Below the pieces are notes generated by a model. It did no database searches. It saw only the letters and a program-made list of their open reading frames with translations, and had not been told where the DNA came from. A program made the translations under genes and the position numbers. From NCBI GenBank assembly GCA_964402325.1, contig CAYOBI010000004.1:1-64000 (forward strand): 64,000 bases of DNA, in the 5' to 3' direction. Below are positions 55,740 through 64,000 of this stretch, piece by piece. This stretch comes from Raineyella sp964402325 (GTDB lineage: Bacteria > Actinomycetota > Actinomycetes > Propionibacteriales > Propionibacteriaceae). The number at the start of each line of letters is the position of its first letter. Position 1 is the first letter of the stretch.

Positions 55740-57596
55740 TCAGTGCCGGGAGCCCGCGCCCTCGGTGCGGTCGTCCGGGTCAGCGGTCTCCACGCCGGCG
55801 TCGATGCCGTAGGCCCGCAGCCTGGCCCGGTCGGCCAGGTCGTCGGAGGCCTGCAGGGCGAGCAGCTCGGCGTAGATGCCGCCGGACACGGCCAGCTCGG
55901 CCGGCGAGCCGATCTCGTCCACCGCCCCGTCGCGGAGCGTGACGATCCGGTCGACACTGGAGATGGTGGACAGCCGGTGGGCGATGATCAGGGTCGTACG
56001 GTCCGCCATCAACTCCTCCAGCCCCTCCTGCACCAGCCGCTCCGATTTGGTGTCGAGGGAGCTGGTCGCCTCGTCGAGGACGAGCACGGGGGCGTCCTTC
56101 AGCAGCGCGCGGGCGACCGCGACCCGCTGCTTCTGCCCGCCGGACAGCTTCACCCCGCGCTCGCCGATCAGTGCGTCGTACCCCTCGGGGAAGCGTTCGA
56201 TGAACCGGTCGGCATTGGCCCGGCGGGCCGCCCCGGCGATCTCGGCGTCGGTGGCGTCCGGACGCCCGTAGGCGATGTTCTCCCGGATCGTGCCGGAGAA
56301 GAGCGACGGATCCTGGAAGACCACGCCGACGTCGCGGCGCAGCGTCTCGACAGGCATCGAGGTGATGTCCCGCCCGCCCAGGGTGACGACGCCGGCGTCG
56401 GCCGGGTAGAGGCCGAGCAGCAGGTTCACCAGGGTCGACTTCCCGCCACCCGACTCCCCCACCAGGGCGATCCGCTCGCCGGCGTCGGCGTGGAAGGTGA
56501 CGTCGCGCAGCACCGGGCGGCCCGGCTCGTACGCGAAGTCGACATGCCGGAAGGCAAAGGCGTGCGGGTCGACCACCCGTCCCGGTCCGGCGGGCTCGGC
56601 ACCGGCGGCGGGCAGGGCCGGGCGCACCTCGGGGACCTGGTCCAGCACCTCGAAGTACGACTCCGACCCGGCGATCGCCCGCTGTCCGGAGTCGACGATG
56701 AAGCTCATCATCGTCACCGGGGTGCGGGCCATCCCCATCAACTGCAGCAGCAGCACCATCACCCCGATGCTGAACGCGCCGTGCGCGGTCTGCAGGAACA
56801 GCACCAGGTAGATGCCCAGGAAAGCGACGTTGAGCACGGCCCGGCGGGCGGTGTCCATGGTGTGCCAGTGCCGCGCCTGGCCGCGGGTCAGGTCGATGGT
56901 GGAGCCGTACCGGTCGTCGAACATCGCCAGTTCGGAGCGCTCCCGGACGAAGCTCTTCACCACCCGGATCTGGCCGATGACCTCGGAGAAACGGCCGTTG
57001 GCGACGTCGATCCGGTCGTTCTTCTCCCCCTCCAGCCGCTGCCAGTTGCTGGACGTACGGGTGGTCAGCCACATGTAGGCCGGGAACATCACCGCGAGCA
57101 TGACCGCCAGCGGCCAGGAGTAGAACCCGCTGATCACCAGCACCGCCACCGTCGTCACCAGCATGGTGAAGAACGTGTTGGCCATCGACTTGAGGAAGTT
57201 GGTCACCTCGGTGATCGAGCGCGACAGCCGCCCGATGATCGTGCCGCTGAGCTCGTCGTCGAAGTAGCGCTGCGGCAGGCCGAGCAGCTTCTCGAAGTAG
57301 CGCACCGACAGGATCTGGCGCAGCCGGGCGGTCATCGTGTCACCGAGGTAGCCACCGACGTTGGTCAGCACCGTGTTCAGCAGTTCGGCGACGAGCAGGC
57401 CGAGGGCGAGCAGCACGATCGTGCGGATCGTGCCGCCGTGCCCGCCGGCGATGGCGACCACCTCGTCGGTGGCCCGGCCGATGATGAACGGGGTGACCAG
57501 CGCGGTCACCGACATCAGCAGCGAGCTGGCGACGATGCCGACGTAGTACGGCCACAGCTCCCTGGTGGTGGACAGGATCCTGACGAGGGATCGCAT
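55740..57596 (-). CDS. ABC exporter, fused permease and ATPase
   Basis: A 618-residue half-transporter of the ABCB/MsbA type. Six transmembrane helices (about 15-315) are followed by the ATPase: Walker A GESGGGKSTLVNLLLGLYPA (about 393), Q-loop VFQDPSLFSGTIRENIAYG, signature KLSGGQKQRVAVARAL, Walker B VLVLDEATSSLD and the switch His IIAHRLSTI. The linker SVTLGGRDI is standard. It is a single gene and probably acts as homodimer; the exported substrate is unknown. GAGAGGCAC precedes the ATG. Confidence 0.93.
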   Translation of the reverse strand: MRSLVRILSTTRELWPYYVGIVASSLLMSVTALVTPFIIGRATDEVVAIAGGHGGTIRTIVLLALGLLVAELLNTVLTNVGGYLGDTMTARLRQILSVRYFEKLLGLPQRYFDDELSGTIIGRLSRSITEVTNFLKSMANTFFTMLVTTVAVLVISGFYSWPLAVMLAVMFPAYMWLTTRTSSNWQRLEGEKNDRIDVANGRFSEVIGQIRVVKSFVRERSELAMFDDRYGSTIDLTRGQARHWHTMDTARRAVLNVAFLGIYLVLFLQTAHGAFSIGVMVLLLQLMGMARTPVTMMSFIVDSGQRAIAGSESYFEVLDQVPEVRPALPAAGAEPAGPGRVVDPHAFAFRHVDFAYEPGRPVLRDVTFHADAGERIALVGESGGGKSTLVNLLLGLYPADAGVVTLGGRDITSMPVETLRRDVGVVFQDPSLFSGTIRENIAYGRPDATDAEIAGAARRANADRFIERFPEGYDALIGERGVKLSGGQKQRVAVARALLKDAPVLVLDEATSSLDTKSERLVQEGLEELMADRTTLIIAHRLSTISSVDRIVTLRDGAVDEIGSPAELAVSGGIYAELLALQASDDLADRARLRAYGIDAGVETADPDDRTEGAGSRH

Positions 57597-57635
57597 GTGC
57601 CTCTCCGGACTCTCGAGGATCGGGACGGGCCCATG

Positions 57636-59726
57636 CTAGGGCCGTCGCGAGGACCCGGTGCGATCCCGACCGGTCACGGCCGGGTCCCAGGCCTGCGGGA
57701 CATCGCGCTCCAGCTCGGCGAGCCAGGTCCGGGCGGCGGCGTCGGAGGGCATCCGCCAGTCGCCGCGCGGGGAGAGGGCCCCGCCGGCCATCACCTTCGG
57801 CCCGTTGGGCAGCGCCGAACGCTTGAACTGGTTGCCGAAGAACCGTCGTAGGAAGACCTCCAGCCAGCGCCGGACGGTCGCCAGGTCGTACGCCTCGCGT
57901 TCGTCGGCCGGGTAGCCGGGGGGCCAGCTGCCCCGCTCGGCGTCGTGCCACGCGTGGTGGGCCAGGAAGGCGATCTTCGCCGGGCCGTACCCGAGGCGGA
58001 GCAGGTGGTGCAGGGTGAAGTCGTGCAGGGCGTACGGCCCGATGGAGTCCTGGGTCGACTGCGGCTTCTCGCCCTCGGCGACCGGGATCAGCTCGGGGCT
58101 GATCTCGGTGTCGAGGATGGAGCGCAGGATCGTCGCGGTCTCCTCACCGACCTGCCCCGAGGAGATCACCCAGCGGATCAGGTGCTGGATCAGCGTCTTC
58201 GGCACCCCGGCGTTGACCCCGTAGTGGGACATCTGGTCGCCGACCCCGTACGTGCACCAGCCGAGCGCCAGCTCCGACAGGTCGCCGGTGCCGACGACGA
58301 TGCCGCCGTGCTGGTTGGCCAGCCGGAACAGGTAGTCGTAGCGCAGCCCGGCCTGGACGTTCTCGAACGTGACGTCGTAGACCGGCTCGCCGCCGGCGAA
58401 CGGGTGGCCCATGTCGGCGAGCATCTGGCGGGCCGCCGGGCGGATGTCGAGCTGCTCGAAGGTCACCCCGAGCGCCCGGCAGAGGTCCTCGGCGTTGCTG
58501 CGGGTGTGCTCGGTGGTCGCGAAGCCGGGCATCGTGTACGCGAGCACGTCGGTGCGGGGCCGGCCGAGCAGGTCCATCGCCCGGACCGCGACGATCAGCG
58601 CATGGGTGGAGTCGAGCCCGCCGGAGACCCCGATCACCGCTTTGGGGGTGCCGATCGCGGTGAGCCGCTGGGCCAGCCCGGACACCTGGATGTTGTAGGC
58701 CTCGTAGCAGTCCAGGGCCAGCCGTTCCGGGTCGTCGGGGACGAACGGGAACCGATCGACGTGGCGTTCCAGGCCGATGTCGTGCCGGGGTGGGGCGAGC
58801 CGGAAGCCGATCGTACGGAACGCCTCTGCCCGCTCGGCGTGCGTCCGACGGTTGTCGTCGAAGGTGCCCTGGCGGTACCGCTCGGCGGTGAGCCGCTGCA
58901 GGTCGACGTCGGCGACGGAGCAGCGCCAGCCGCGCGGGAACCGCTCGGTCTCGGCCAGCAGGTCGCCGTCCTCGTAGACGAAGGTCTGGCCGTCCCAGGA
59001 CAGGTCGGTGGTCGACTCCCCCTCCCCGGCCGCCGCGTACAGGTACGCCGCCAGGCACCGGGCCGACGCGGCCCGGGCCAGCAGCTTGCGGTGCTCGGCC
59101 TTGGTGACGGTGATCGGCGAGCCGGACAGGTTCGCCAGTACGGTCGCGCCCGCCAACGACGCCTCGGCACTCGGCGGGACCGGCACCCACATGTCCTCGC
59201 AGACCTCGGCGTGGATCACCAGGCCGGGGACGTCCTCGGCGGCGAACAGCAGGTCGGGGCCGATCGGGGTCCGGCGGCCGGCGACCACCACCTCGCCGCG
59301 GATGTCGTCGCCGGGGGCGAAGTGGCGCCGCTCGTAGAACTCCCGGTAGGTGGGGACGTACGCCTTGGGGACCAGGCCGAGCAACGCGCCGCGGTGGACC
59401 ACCGCGGCCACGTTGAGCACCCGGTTCCGGTGCCGGACGGGCAGGCCGACCATCAGCACCGGGAGCAGTTCTGCGCTCGCTTCGACCAGCGCCGCCAGGG
59501 CCTCCTCGGCGGCGTCGAGCAGCGGTCCCTGCAGCAGCAGGTCGTCCAGGGAATAGCCGGTCAGGCACAGCTCGGGGAACACCGCCAGCCCCACCCCGCG
59601 CCGGGAGAGCTCCTCGGCCGCCTCGAGGACGGCCTCCACGTTGCGGTCGGGCTGGGCGGCGGTGACGGGAATGGTGACGGCGGCGACCCGGACGAAGCCC
59701 TGGTCGTAGGCCGATGCGAACTGCAC
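57636..59726 (-). CDS. nadE: Glutamine-dependent NAD+ synthetase
   Basis: A 696-residue enzyme with an N-terminal nitrilase-type glutaminase (about 10-290; Glu in AVFPELCLTGYSLDDL, Lys in VPKAYVPTYREFYE, Cys in IHAEVCEDMWVP) and a C-terminal NAD synthetase (about 345-690; P-loop GVSGGLDSTHALIVAVRAM, VVGTGDLSELALGWCTYG). It makes NAD from nicotinate adenine dinucleotide with glutamine as nitrogen donor. Start GTG at 59726 has GAGGAG 5 nt upstream; the longer frame to 59792 does not align with the family. Length matches actinobacterial NadE. Confidence 0.95.
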   Translation of the reverse strand: MQFASAYDQGFVRVAAVTIPVTAAQPDRNVEAVLEAAEELSRRGVGLAVFPELCLTGYSLDDLLLQGPLLDAAEEALAALVEASAELLPVLMVGLPVRHRNRVLNVAAVVHRGALLGLVPKAYVPTYREFYERRHFAPGDDIRGEVVVAGRRTPIGPDLLFAAEDVPGLVIHAEVCEDMWVPVPPSAEASLAGATVLANLSGSPITVTKAEHRKLLARAASARCLAAYLYAAAGEGESTTDLSWDGQTFVYEDGDLLAETERFPRGWRCSVADVDLQRLTAERYRQGTFDDNRRTHAERAEAFRTIGFRLAPPRHDIGLERHVDRFPFVPDDPERLALDCYEAYNIQVSGLAQRLTAIGTPKAVIGVSGGLDSTHALIVAVRAMDLLGRPRTDVLAYTMPGFATTEHTRSNAEDLCRALGVTFEQLDIRPAARQMLADMGHPFAGGEPVYDVTFENVQAGLRYDYLFRLANQHGGIVVGTGDLSELALGWCTYGVGDQMSHYGVNAGVPKTLIQHLIRWVISSGQVGEETATILRSILDTEISPELIPVAEGEKPQSTQDSIGPYALHDFTLHHLLRLGYGPAKIAFLAHHAWHDAERGSWPPGYPADEREAYDLATVRRWLEVFLRRFFGNQFKRSALPNGPKVMAGGALSPRGDWRMPSDAAARTWLAELERDVPQAWDPAVTGRDRTGSSRRP

Positions 59727-59856
59727 GGGAGCTCCTCGGGCCGGTGACTGCTGGGGAGACCAGCCTAACGACCGCCGGCCGCGCGAAGACATCCCGTCAC
59801 CGGCGCGACCGCCCTAGGATGCTGATCATCATCGGACCAACCACCGGGAGGACGCG

Positions 59857-60039
59857 ATGAGCCCCGACGAGGACGAGATCTCCGAGGTCGATCGCGCCGA
59901 CAGCGCCGAGACCGAGCCGTACGACCCGGACGCCCGCGAGGCGTTCACCGACGAGCGCGAGGAGCCGCTCGAGGACGAGGACAGCGAGGCGGGCGACGAG
60001 CCCGACCTGCGGGGTGACGAGCCGCCCCGCGTCGACTGA
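59857..60039 (+). CDS. Small acidic protein, unknown
   Basis: A 60-residue, highly acidic, presumably disordered protein (MSPDEDEISEVDRADSAETE ...; more than a third Asp or Glu). GGGAGG lies 6 nt before the ATG, the strongest support for translation. No family was recognised. It is divergent from nadE and is followed after 20 nt by another small ORF on the same strand. Confidence 0.6.
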   Translation: MSPDEDEISEVDRADSAETEPYDPDAREAFTDEREEPLEDEDSEAGDEPDLRGDEPPRVD

Positions 60040-60059
60040 GACCCGGACGGCACCCGCCG

Positions 60060-60266
60060 ATGCGTCGCACCGATCCCGGCCGCCGGGACCCGGCGGAGGA
60101 GCCCGACACGACCACCATCGAGATCACCCGCCAGCAGGCGAGGTCCGACCGGGCTGCCGTCGAGCTGGCCCGGACCGTCTACCTCGCGATGACCGGCCGG
60201 CCGGCGCCCGCCGCGGTCGGGGTCGTCGCCCGCAAGGACCGCTGGGACGTCACCTTCACCGAGTGA
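60060..60266 (+). CDS. Small hypothetical protein
   Basis: A 68-residue ORF; after a charged leader the segment ITRQQARSDRAAVELARTVY and the ending VGVVARKDRWDVTFTE look like a small folded alpha/beta protein. No clear ribosome binding site was found, so translation may be coupled to the acidic ORF 20 nt upstream. No family was recognised. A second copy of its last codons after the N run (60408-60421) is an assembly artefact. Confidence 0.5.
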   Translation: MRRTDPGRRDPAEEPDTTTIEITRQQARSDRAAVELARTVYLAMTGRPAPAAVGVVARKDRWDVTFTE

Positions 60267-60470
60267 GCACCCGGGTCGGCGGTCACAGCTCCGGGGGTCA
60301 CAGCTCCNNNNNNNNNNNNNNNNNNNNNNNNNNNNNNNNNNNNNNNNNNNNNNNNNNNNNNNNNNNNNNNNNNNNNNNNNNNNNNNNNNNNNNNNNNNNN
60401 NNNNNNNCCTTCACCGAGTGAGCACCCGGGTCGGCGGTCACAGCTCCGGGGGTCACAGCTCCGGGGGTCA
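60253..60470. repeat. False gap and 15-bp tandem repeat at the kup 3' end
   Basis: Positions 60253-60307 and 60408-60462 are identical (55 nt) around N at 60308-60407. Collapsed, the sequence contains about three copies of GGTCACAGCTCCGGG. On the minus strand the first copy includes the last two codons and stop of kup (Glu-Leu-stop), so the repeat copies the gene end downstream. There is no gene between 60267 and 60467. Confidence 0.85.
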
Positions 60471-62432
60471 CAGCTCCATCTCGGCGCCCATCACGACCGT
60501 ACGCTCGGGGGGCAGGTGGAACACCTCAGTCCGGGAGGCGGCGTTGTTGGCGAGCAGCACGTAGAACCGCTTGCGCCAGCCCGCCATCCGCGCGTCGCCG
60601 GTCGGGCGCAGGGTCAGCACCGAGAGGAAGTAGCGGACTTGCTGCGGCTCGAAGTCGAGCTCCTCGCTGCGGCCGACGGCGAGCGCCACGCCGCGGGGGA
60701 CGTCCTGGGAGTCGTTGAACCCGACGTGGACGCTGATGTGGACGATGCCGTCGGAGGGATCACCGAGGTCGTGGACGTGCACCCGGTCGCGGTGCCGGAT
60801 GTGCGGCACGTTCTCGTTGACGATCTCCACCAGGATGACGTGCTCGAACATCGCGTGGGTGAACATCACCAGGGTGCGCAGGGCCAGCGGTGTCGTCGTG
60901 CTGTTCGGGTGCGGGAAGACCGCGATACCGGGGATGCGCGGCAGCTCGGAGTTGTGCACCGCCTCGATGAACTCGTCCAGTGGGCCCTCCAGCTCCCGGC
61001 GGCGGGCCGAGACGAGCTCGAAGCCGCGTCGCCAGGTGGTCATCAGCATGATGATCAGGGCCGCGATCAGCAGGGGCAGCCAGCCCCCGCTGACCACCTT
61101 CGCCAGGTTGGCGGCGAAGAAGACCACCTCGACGACCACCACCGTGGCGCCGTAGACGATCAGTTGCCACAGCGGCCGGTGCCAGGACATCCGGGCCAGC
61201 GCCAGGAACAGCATGCTGGTCAGCAGCAGCGTGCCGGTGACGGCCAGGCCGTACGCCGAGGCGAGCGCGGCCGAGCTGCCGAAGACCGAGATCAGCGCCA
61301 GCACGCCGAGGTAGAGCGCCCAGTTGACCACCGGCACGAAGATCTGGCCGCCCTCCTCCTTCGAGGTGTGCTTGACCAGCAGCCGCGGCAGCAGGCCGAG
61401 GCGTACGGCCTGCCGGGAGACCGAGAAGGCCCCGGAGATGACCGCCTGCGAGGCGATCACGGTGGCGAAGGTGGCGAGCACGACCAGCGGCAGTCGCGAC
61501 CAGGTCGGGGCCATCTGGAAGAACGGGTTGTCGATGGTGGTGGGGTCGGCGAGGATCATCGCCCCCTGCCCCAGGTAGTTGAGCGCCAGAGCCGGGAACA
61601 CGATGGCGAACCAGGACACCTTGATCGGCAGCGGCCCGAAATGGCCCATGTCGGCGTACAGCGCCTCGGCACCGGTGATGGTCAGGACCACCGCCCCCAT
61701 CGCGATGAACGCCGTGAACGGGTGTTCCAGGACGAAGGCGAAGGCGTATGTCGGCGAGACCGACCGCAGGATGCCGGGGTGCTCGACGATGTGCGGCACG
61801 CCGAGCGCGCCGACGATCACGAACCAGACGGTCATCACCGGGCCGAAGGCACGGCCGACCGCCGCGGTCCCCCAGCGCTGGACGAAGAACAGCACCGACA
61901 GGATCACCACGGACAGCGGCAGGACGAGGTCCTCGAATCCCGGGCTGACGACGGTGAGGCCTTCGATGGCCGACATCACCGAGATCGCCGGGGTGATCAC
62001 CGAGTCGCCGTAGAACAGCGCGGCGCCGAGCATGCCGAGGGCGAGCACGATCGCCATCCGCCGGGGCTGGCGGACCTTGTCGACCAGCAGGTGGGTGAGG
62101 GCCAGGATCCCGCCCTCGCCGTCGTTGTCCGCCCGCATCACGAGGAGGACGTACTTGAACGTGACGACCAGAGTGATGGACCACAGCACCATCGAGATGA
62201 CGCCGTAGACGTCGACGGGAACCGGCTTCACGTTGTTGTGGTCGATGCTGAAGACGGTCTGCATCGAGTAGAGCGGGCTGGTGCCGATGTCCCCGAAGAC
62301 CACGCCGAGAGCCGACAACGCCAACGCGGGCAGCTTCGACCCGCCGTGCGGCGGCATGATCGTGGTGGTGTCGGGATCGGGGGCCCGACCGGCGTGCGAA
62401 CCGACCCCACGGCCACCATCCACTGGACCCAT
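60468..62432 (-). CDS. kup: KUP/HAK/KT potassium transporter (copy 1)
   Basis: A 654-residue potassium uptake protein. After a hydrophilic leader of about 30 residues comes the signature ALGVVFGDIGTSPLYSMQTV, then about 12 transmembrane helices to residue 470 (LYADMGHFGPLPIKVSWFAI, NYLGQGAMILADP, ASQAVISGAFSVSRQAVRLG) and a cytoplasmic C-terminal domain (about 480-654) ending FHLPPERTVVMGAEMEL. KUP proteins import K+ with protons and, in some bacteria, respond to cyclic di-AMP. It lies just downstream of a second kup on the same strand, 53 nt away. Confidence 0.95.
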   Translation of the reverse strand: MGPVDGGRGVGSHAGRAPDPDTTTIMPPHGGSKLPALALSALGVVFGDIGTSPLYSMQTVFSIDHNNVKPVPVDVYGVISMVLWSITLVVTFKYVLLVMRADNDGEGGILALTHLLVDKVRQPRRMAIVLALGMLGAALFYGDSVITPAISVMSAIEGLTVVSPGFEDLVLPLSVVILSVLFFVQRWGTAAVGRAFGPVMTVWFVIVGALGVPHIVEHPGILRSVSPTYAFAFVLEHPFTAFIAMGAVVLTITGAEALYADMGHFGPLPIKVSWFAIVFPALALNYLGQGAMILADPTTIDNPFFQMAPTWSRLPLVVLATFATVIASQAVISGAFSVSRQAVRLGLLPRLLVKHTSKEEGGQIFVPVVNWALYLGVLALISVFGSSAALASAYGLAVTGTLLLTSMLFLALARMSWHRPLWQLIVYGATVVVVEVVFFAANLAKVVSGGWLPLLIAALIIMLMTTWRRGFELVSARRRELEGPLDEFIEAVHNSELPRIPGIAVFPHPNSTTTPLALRTLVMFTHAMFEHVILVEIVNENVPHIRHRDRVHVHDLGDPSDGIVHISVHVGFNDSQDVPRGVALAVGRSEELDFEPQQVRYFLSVLTLRPTGDARMAGWRKRFYVLLANNAASRTEVFHLPPERTVVMGAEMEL

Positions 62433-62485
62433 GCGTCCCTCCTTGTTCCGTGGACCTGAGCCGCCCGTTCAACTGTCGCGAAGGC

Positions 62486-64000
62486 TCAGATCTCCATCTC
62501 GGCGCCCATCACCGCCGTACGATCCGGTGGCAGATGGAACACGTCGGTGCGGGAAGCTGCGTTGTTGGCCATCATCACGAAGACCTGTTTGCGCCAGCGC
62601 GACATCTTCGCATCGCCGGTCGCCTGCAGCGTCAACACCGACAGGAAATAGTGCGCGTCCCCGGGACGGATGTCCAGTTCGGGTGTCCTGCCCACCGCCA
62701 GCGCCAGCCCCTTGGGAACGTCCTGCGAGTCGCTGAAGCCCACGTGGACGCTGATGTGGACGATGCCGTCGTCCTCGAACCCGAGGTCGTGCACCCGGAC
62801 CCGGTCGACGTGCCGGATGTGCGGGACGTTCTCGTTGACGATCTCGACCAGGATCACGTGCTGGTGGACCACGTGGTTGAAGTACACGTTCGACCGCAGC
62901 GCCAACGGCGTCGTCTCGTGGTTGGGGTGGGGGTACACGGCGACGCCCGGGACCCGCGGGATGTCACTCTCCCGCAGCGCTTCGACGAACTCGTCCAGCG
63001 GACCCTCCAGCTCACGGCGGTGCGCGGTCACCAGCGCGTAGCCCTTGCGCCAGGTGGTCATCACCATCAGCACCAGCGTCGCGATCAGCAGCGGGAGCCA
63101 GCCACCGCTGATCACCTTCGCCAGGTTGGCCCCGAAGAACGCCAGCTCGACACCCATCACGATGACGATGTAGACCGCGATCTTCCAGGCCGGCTCTTTC
63201 CACACCATGTGGGCCAGGGACAGGAACAGGAGACTCTCCAGGATCAGCGTCCCGGTGACCGCCAGGCCGTACGCCGAGGCGAGGTTGGTCGAGCTGCGGA
63301 ACACCCCGATCAGGGTGAGCACGCCCAGGAAGAGGATCCAGTTGACCGCCGGGAGGTAGATCTGGCCGCCCTCGAGCTTGGAGGTGTGGCGCACCAGCAG
63401 CCGCGGGAACAGGCCGAGACGTACGGACTGACGGGCCACCGAGTAGGCGCCGGAGATGACCGCCTGGGAGGCGATCACGGTGGCCAGGGTGGCCAGCACC
63501 ACCACCGGCAGGGTGGCCCACGACGGAGCCATCTGGAAGAACGGGTTGTCCACCGTGGCGGGGTTCTCCAGGAGCATCGCCCCCTGCCCGAAGTAGTTGA
63601 GGGCGAGGCAGGGGAAGACCAGGACGAACCAGGCGAACCGGATCGGCCGCTTGCCGAAGTGGCCCATGTCGGCGTACAGGGCCTCGGCTCCGGTGATGGT
63701 GAGCACGACGGCACCCATGGCGATGAACGCGATGAACGGATGGGCGACGACGAAGGCCAGGGCATGGTGCGGGGACACGGCGCCGAGGATCTGCGGGTGG
63801 CTCACGATGTGCGGGATGCCCAGGGCCCCCAGCGTCAGGAACCACAGCGCCATGATCGGCCCGAAGAACCTCCCCACGGCCGCGGTCCCCAGTTTCTGGA
63901 AGAAGAAGAGCACCGAGAGGATCGCCACCGAGGCCGGGACGACCCAGGCCTCCAACCCCTCGTTGACCACGCTCAGGCCCTCCACGGCCGACATCACCGA
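62486..64000 (-). CDS. KUP/HAK/KT potassium transporter (copy 2, N-terminus outside window)
   Basis: The frame is open at the right window edge; 505 codons are visible, corresponding to the region from about helix 5 to the C-terminus. It is collinear with copy 1 (LYADMGHFGKRPIRFAWFVL, NYFGQGAMLLENP, ASQAVISGAYSVARQSVRLG) and ends FHLPPDRTAVMGAEMEI, so the two arose by tandem duplication. Differences cluster in loops (for example RSSTNLASAYGLAVTG against GSSAALASAYGLAVTG) and in the C-terminal domain. Confidence 0.95.
   Translation of the reverse strand, partial: SVMSAVEGLSVVNEGLEAWVVPASVAILSVLFFFQKLGTAAVGRFFGPIMALWFLTLGALGIPHIVSHPQILGAVSPHHALAFVVAHPFIAFIAMGAVVLTITGAEALYADMGHFGKRPIRFAWFVLVFPCLALNYFGQGAMLLENPATVDNPFFQMAPSWATLPVVVLATLATVIASQAVISGAYSVARQSVRLGLFPRLLVRHTSKLEGGQIYLPAVNWILFLGVLTLIGVFRSSTNLASAYGLAVTGTLILESLLFLSLAHMVWKEPAWKIAVYIVIVMGVELAFFGANLAKVISGGWLPLLIATLVLMVMTTWRKGYALVTAHRRELEGPLDEFVEALRESDIPRVPGVAVYPHPNHETTPLALRSNVYFNHVVHQHVILVEIVNENVPHIRHVDRVRVHDLGFEDDGIVHISVHVGFSDSQDVPKGLALAVGRTPELDIRPGDAHYFLSVLTLQATGDAKMSRWRKQVFVMMANNAASRTDVFHLPPDRTAVMGAEMEI

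Noticed and set aside
60281..60470. Short regular repeats as a CRISPR array
   Set aside because: The unit is 15 bp and directly tandem without spacers, and no cas genes are present.

Overview
The window is 64 kb of a very GC-rich chromosome with short intergenic gaps, many ATGA-type gene overlaps and several apparently leaderless starts. The gene set is that of an actinomycete (Actinomycetota): nrdR-nrdJ, a lexA region, hflX-dapF-miaA-miaB, recA-recX-DUF3046, clgR-cinA-pgsA-rimO-ftsK, and leuCD facing an IclR-type (NdgR-like) regulator. The overall make-up suggests Propionibacteriales or a relative, but the genus cannot be read from the sequence. No rRNA, tRNA, CRISPR array, prophage or insertion sequence was seen; this is core chromosome.

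Layout. 1-9.6 kb: the end of a sigma factor, tesB, a PAC2 protein, the helicase hrpA, a tandem universal stress protein, a flavin-binding protein, a YbjN/TY-Chap protein and an AEC carrier. 9.6-16.3 kb: a Pro/Ala-rich membrane protein, a SulP anion transporter, the two-gene NHEJ locus (ku and ligD, divergent) and a small DUF2892 membrane protein behind a CsoR/CstR-type palindrome. 16.4-23.8 kb: B12-dependent ribonucleotide reductase with its repressor NrdR, lexA, a small membrane gene divergent from lexA with its own LexA boxes, and a DinG-family helicase. 23.9-29.7 kb: hflX, dapF, miaA, miaB. 29.8-33.3 kb: a glutamate-type ABC importer (gluABCD). 33.4-43.8 kb: rny, recX, recA, DUF3046, clgR, cinA, pgsA, rimO, ftsK. 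43.9-51.8 kb: thiD, thiL, a stand-alone Lrp/AsnC ligand domain, a DUF3515 lipoprotein, ddl, gpsA, leuD, leuC. 51.9-59.7 kb: an NdgR-like regulator, a eukaryote-like double-domain phosphofructokinase, a 3-methyladenine glycosylase, an ABC exporter and glutamine-dependent NAD synthetase. 59.8-64 kb: two small ORFs and two tandem KUP potassium transporters.

The main theme is genome maintenance. lexA, the small membrane gene and recA each have a LexA-box match (11 of 12 conserved bases), and ku/ligD, recX, the DinG-type helicase, the glycosylase and the RNR lie nearby. The least described item is the lexA-divergent membrane protein: it sits where other actinobacteria carry ChiZ/DivS-type SOS division inhibitors but has no LysM domain.

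Six runs of exactly 100 N are not real gaps. Each is flanked by the same sequence on both sides (19-55 nt), as expected when overlapping contig ends are not merged. Removing the N run plus one copy restores the reading frame exactly in all three interrupted genes. Coordinates below are raw window coordinates; collapsed lengths are given where relevant.
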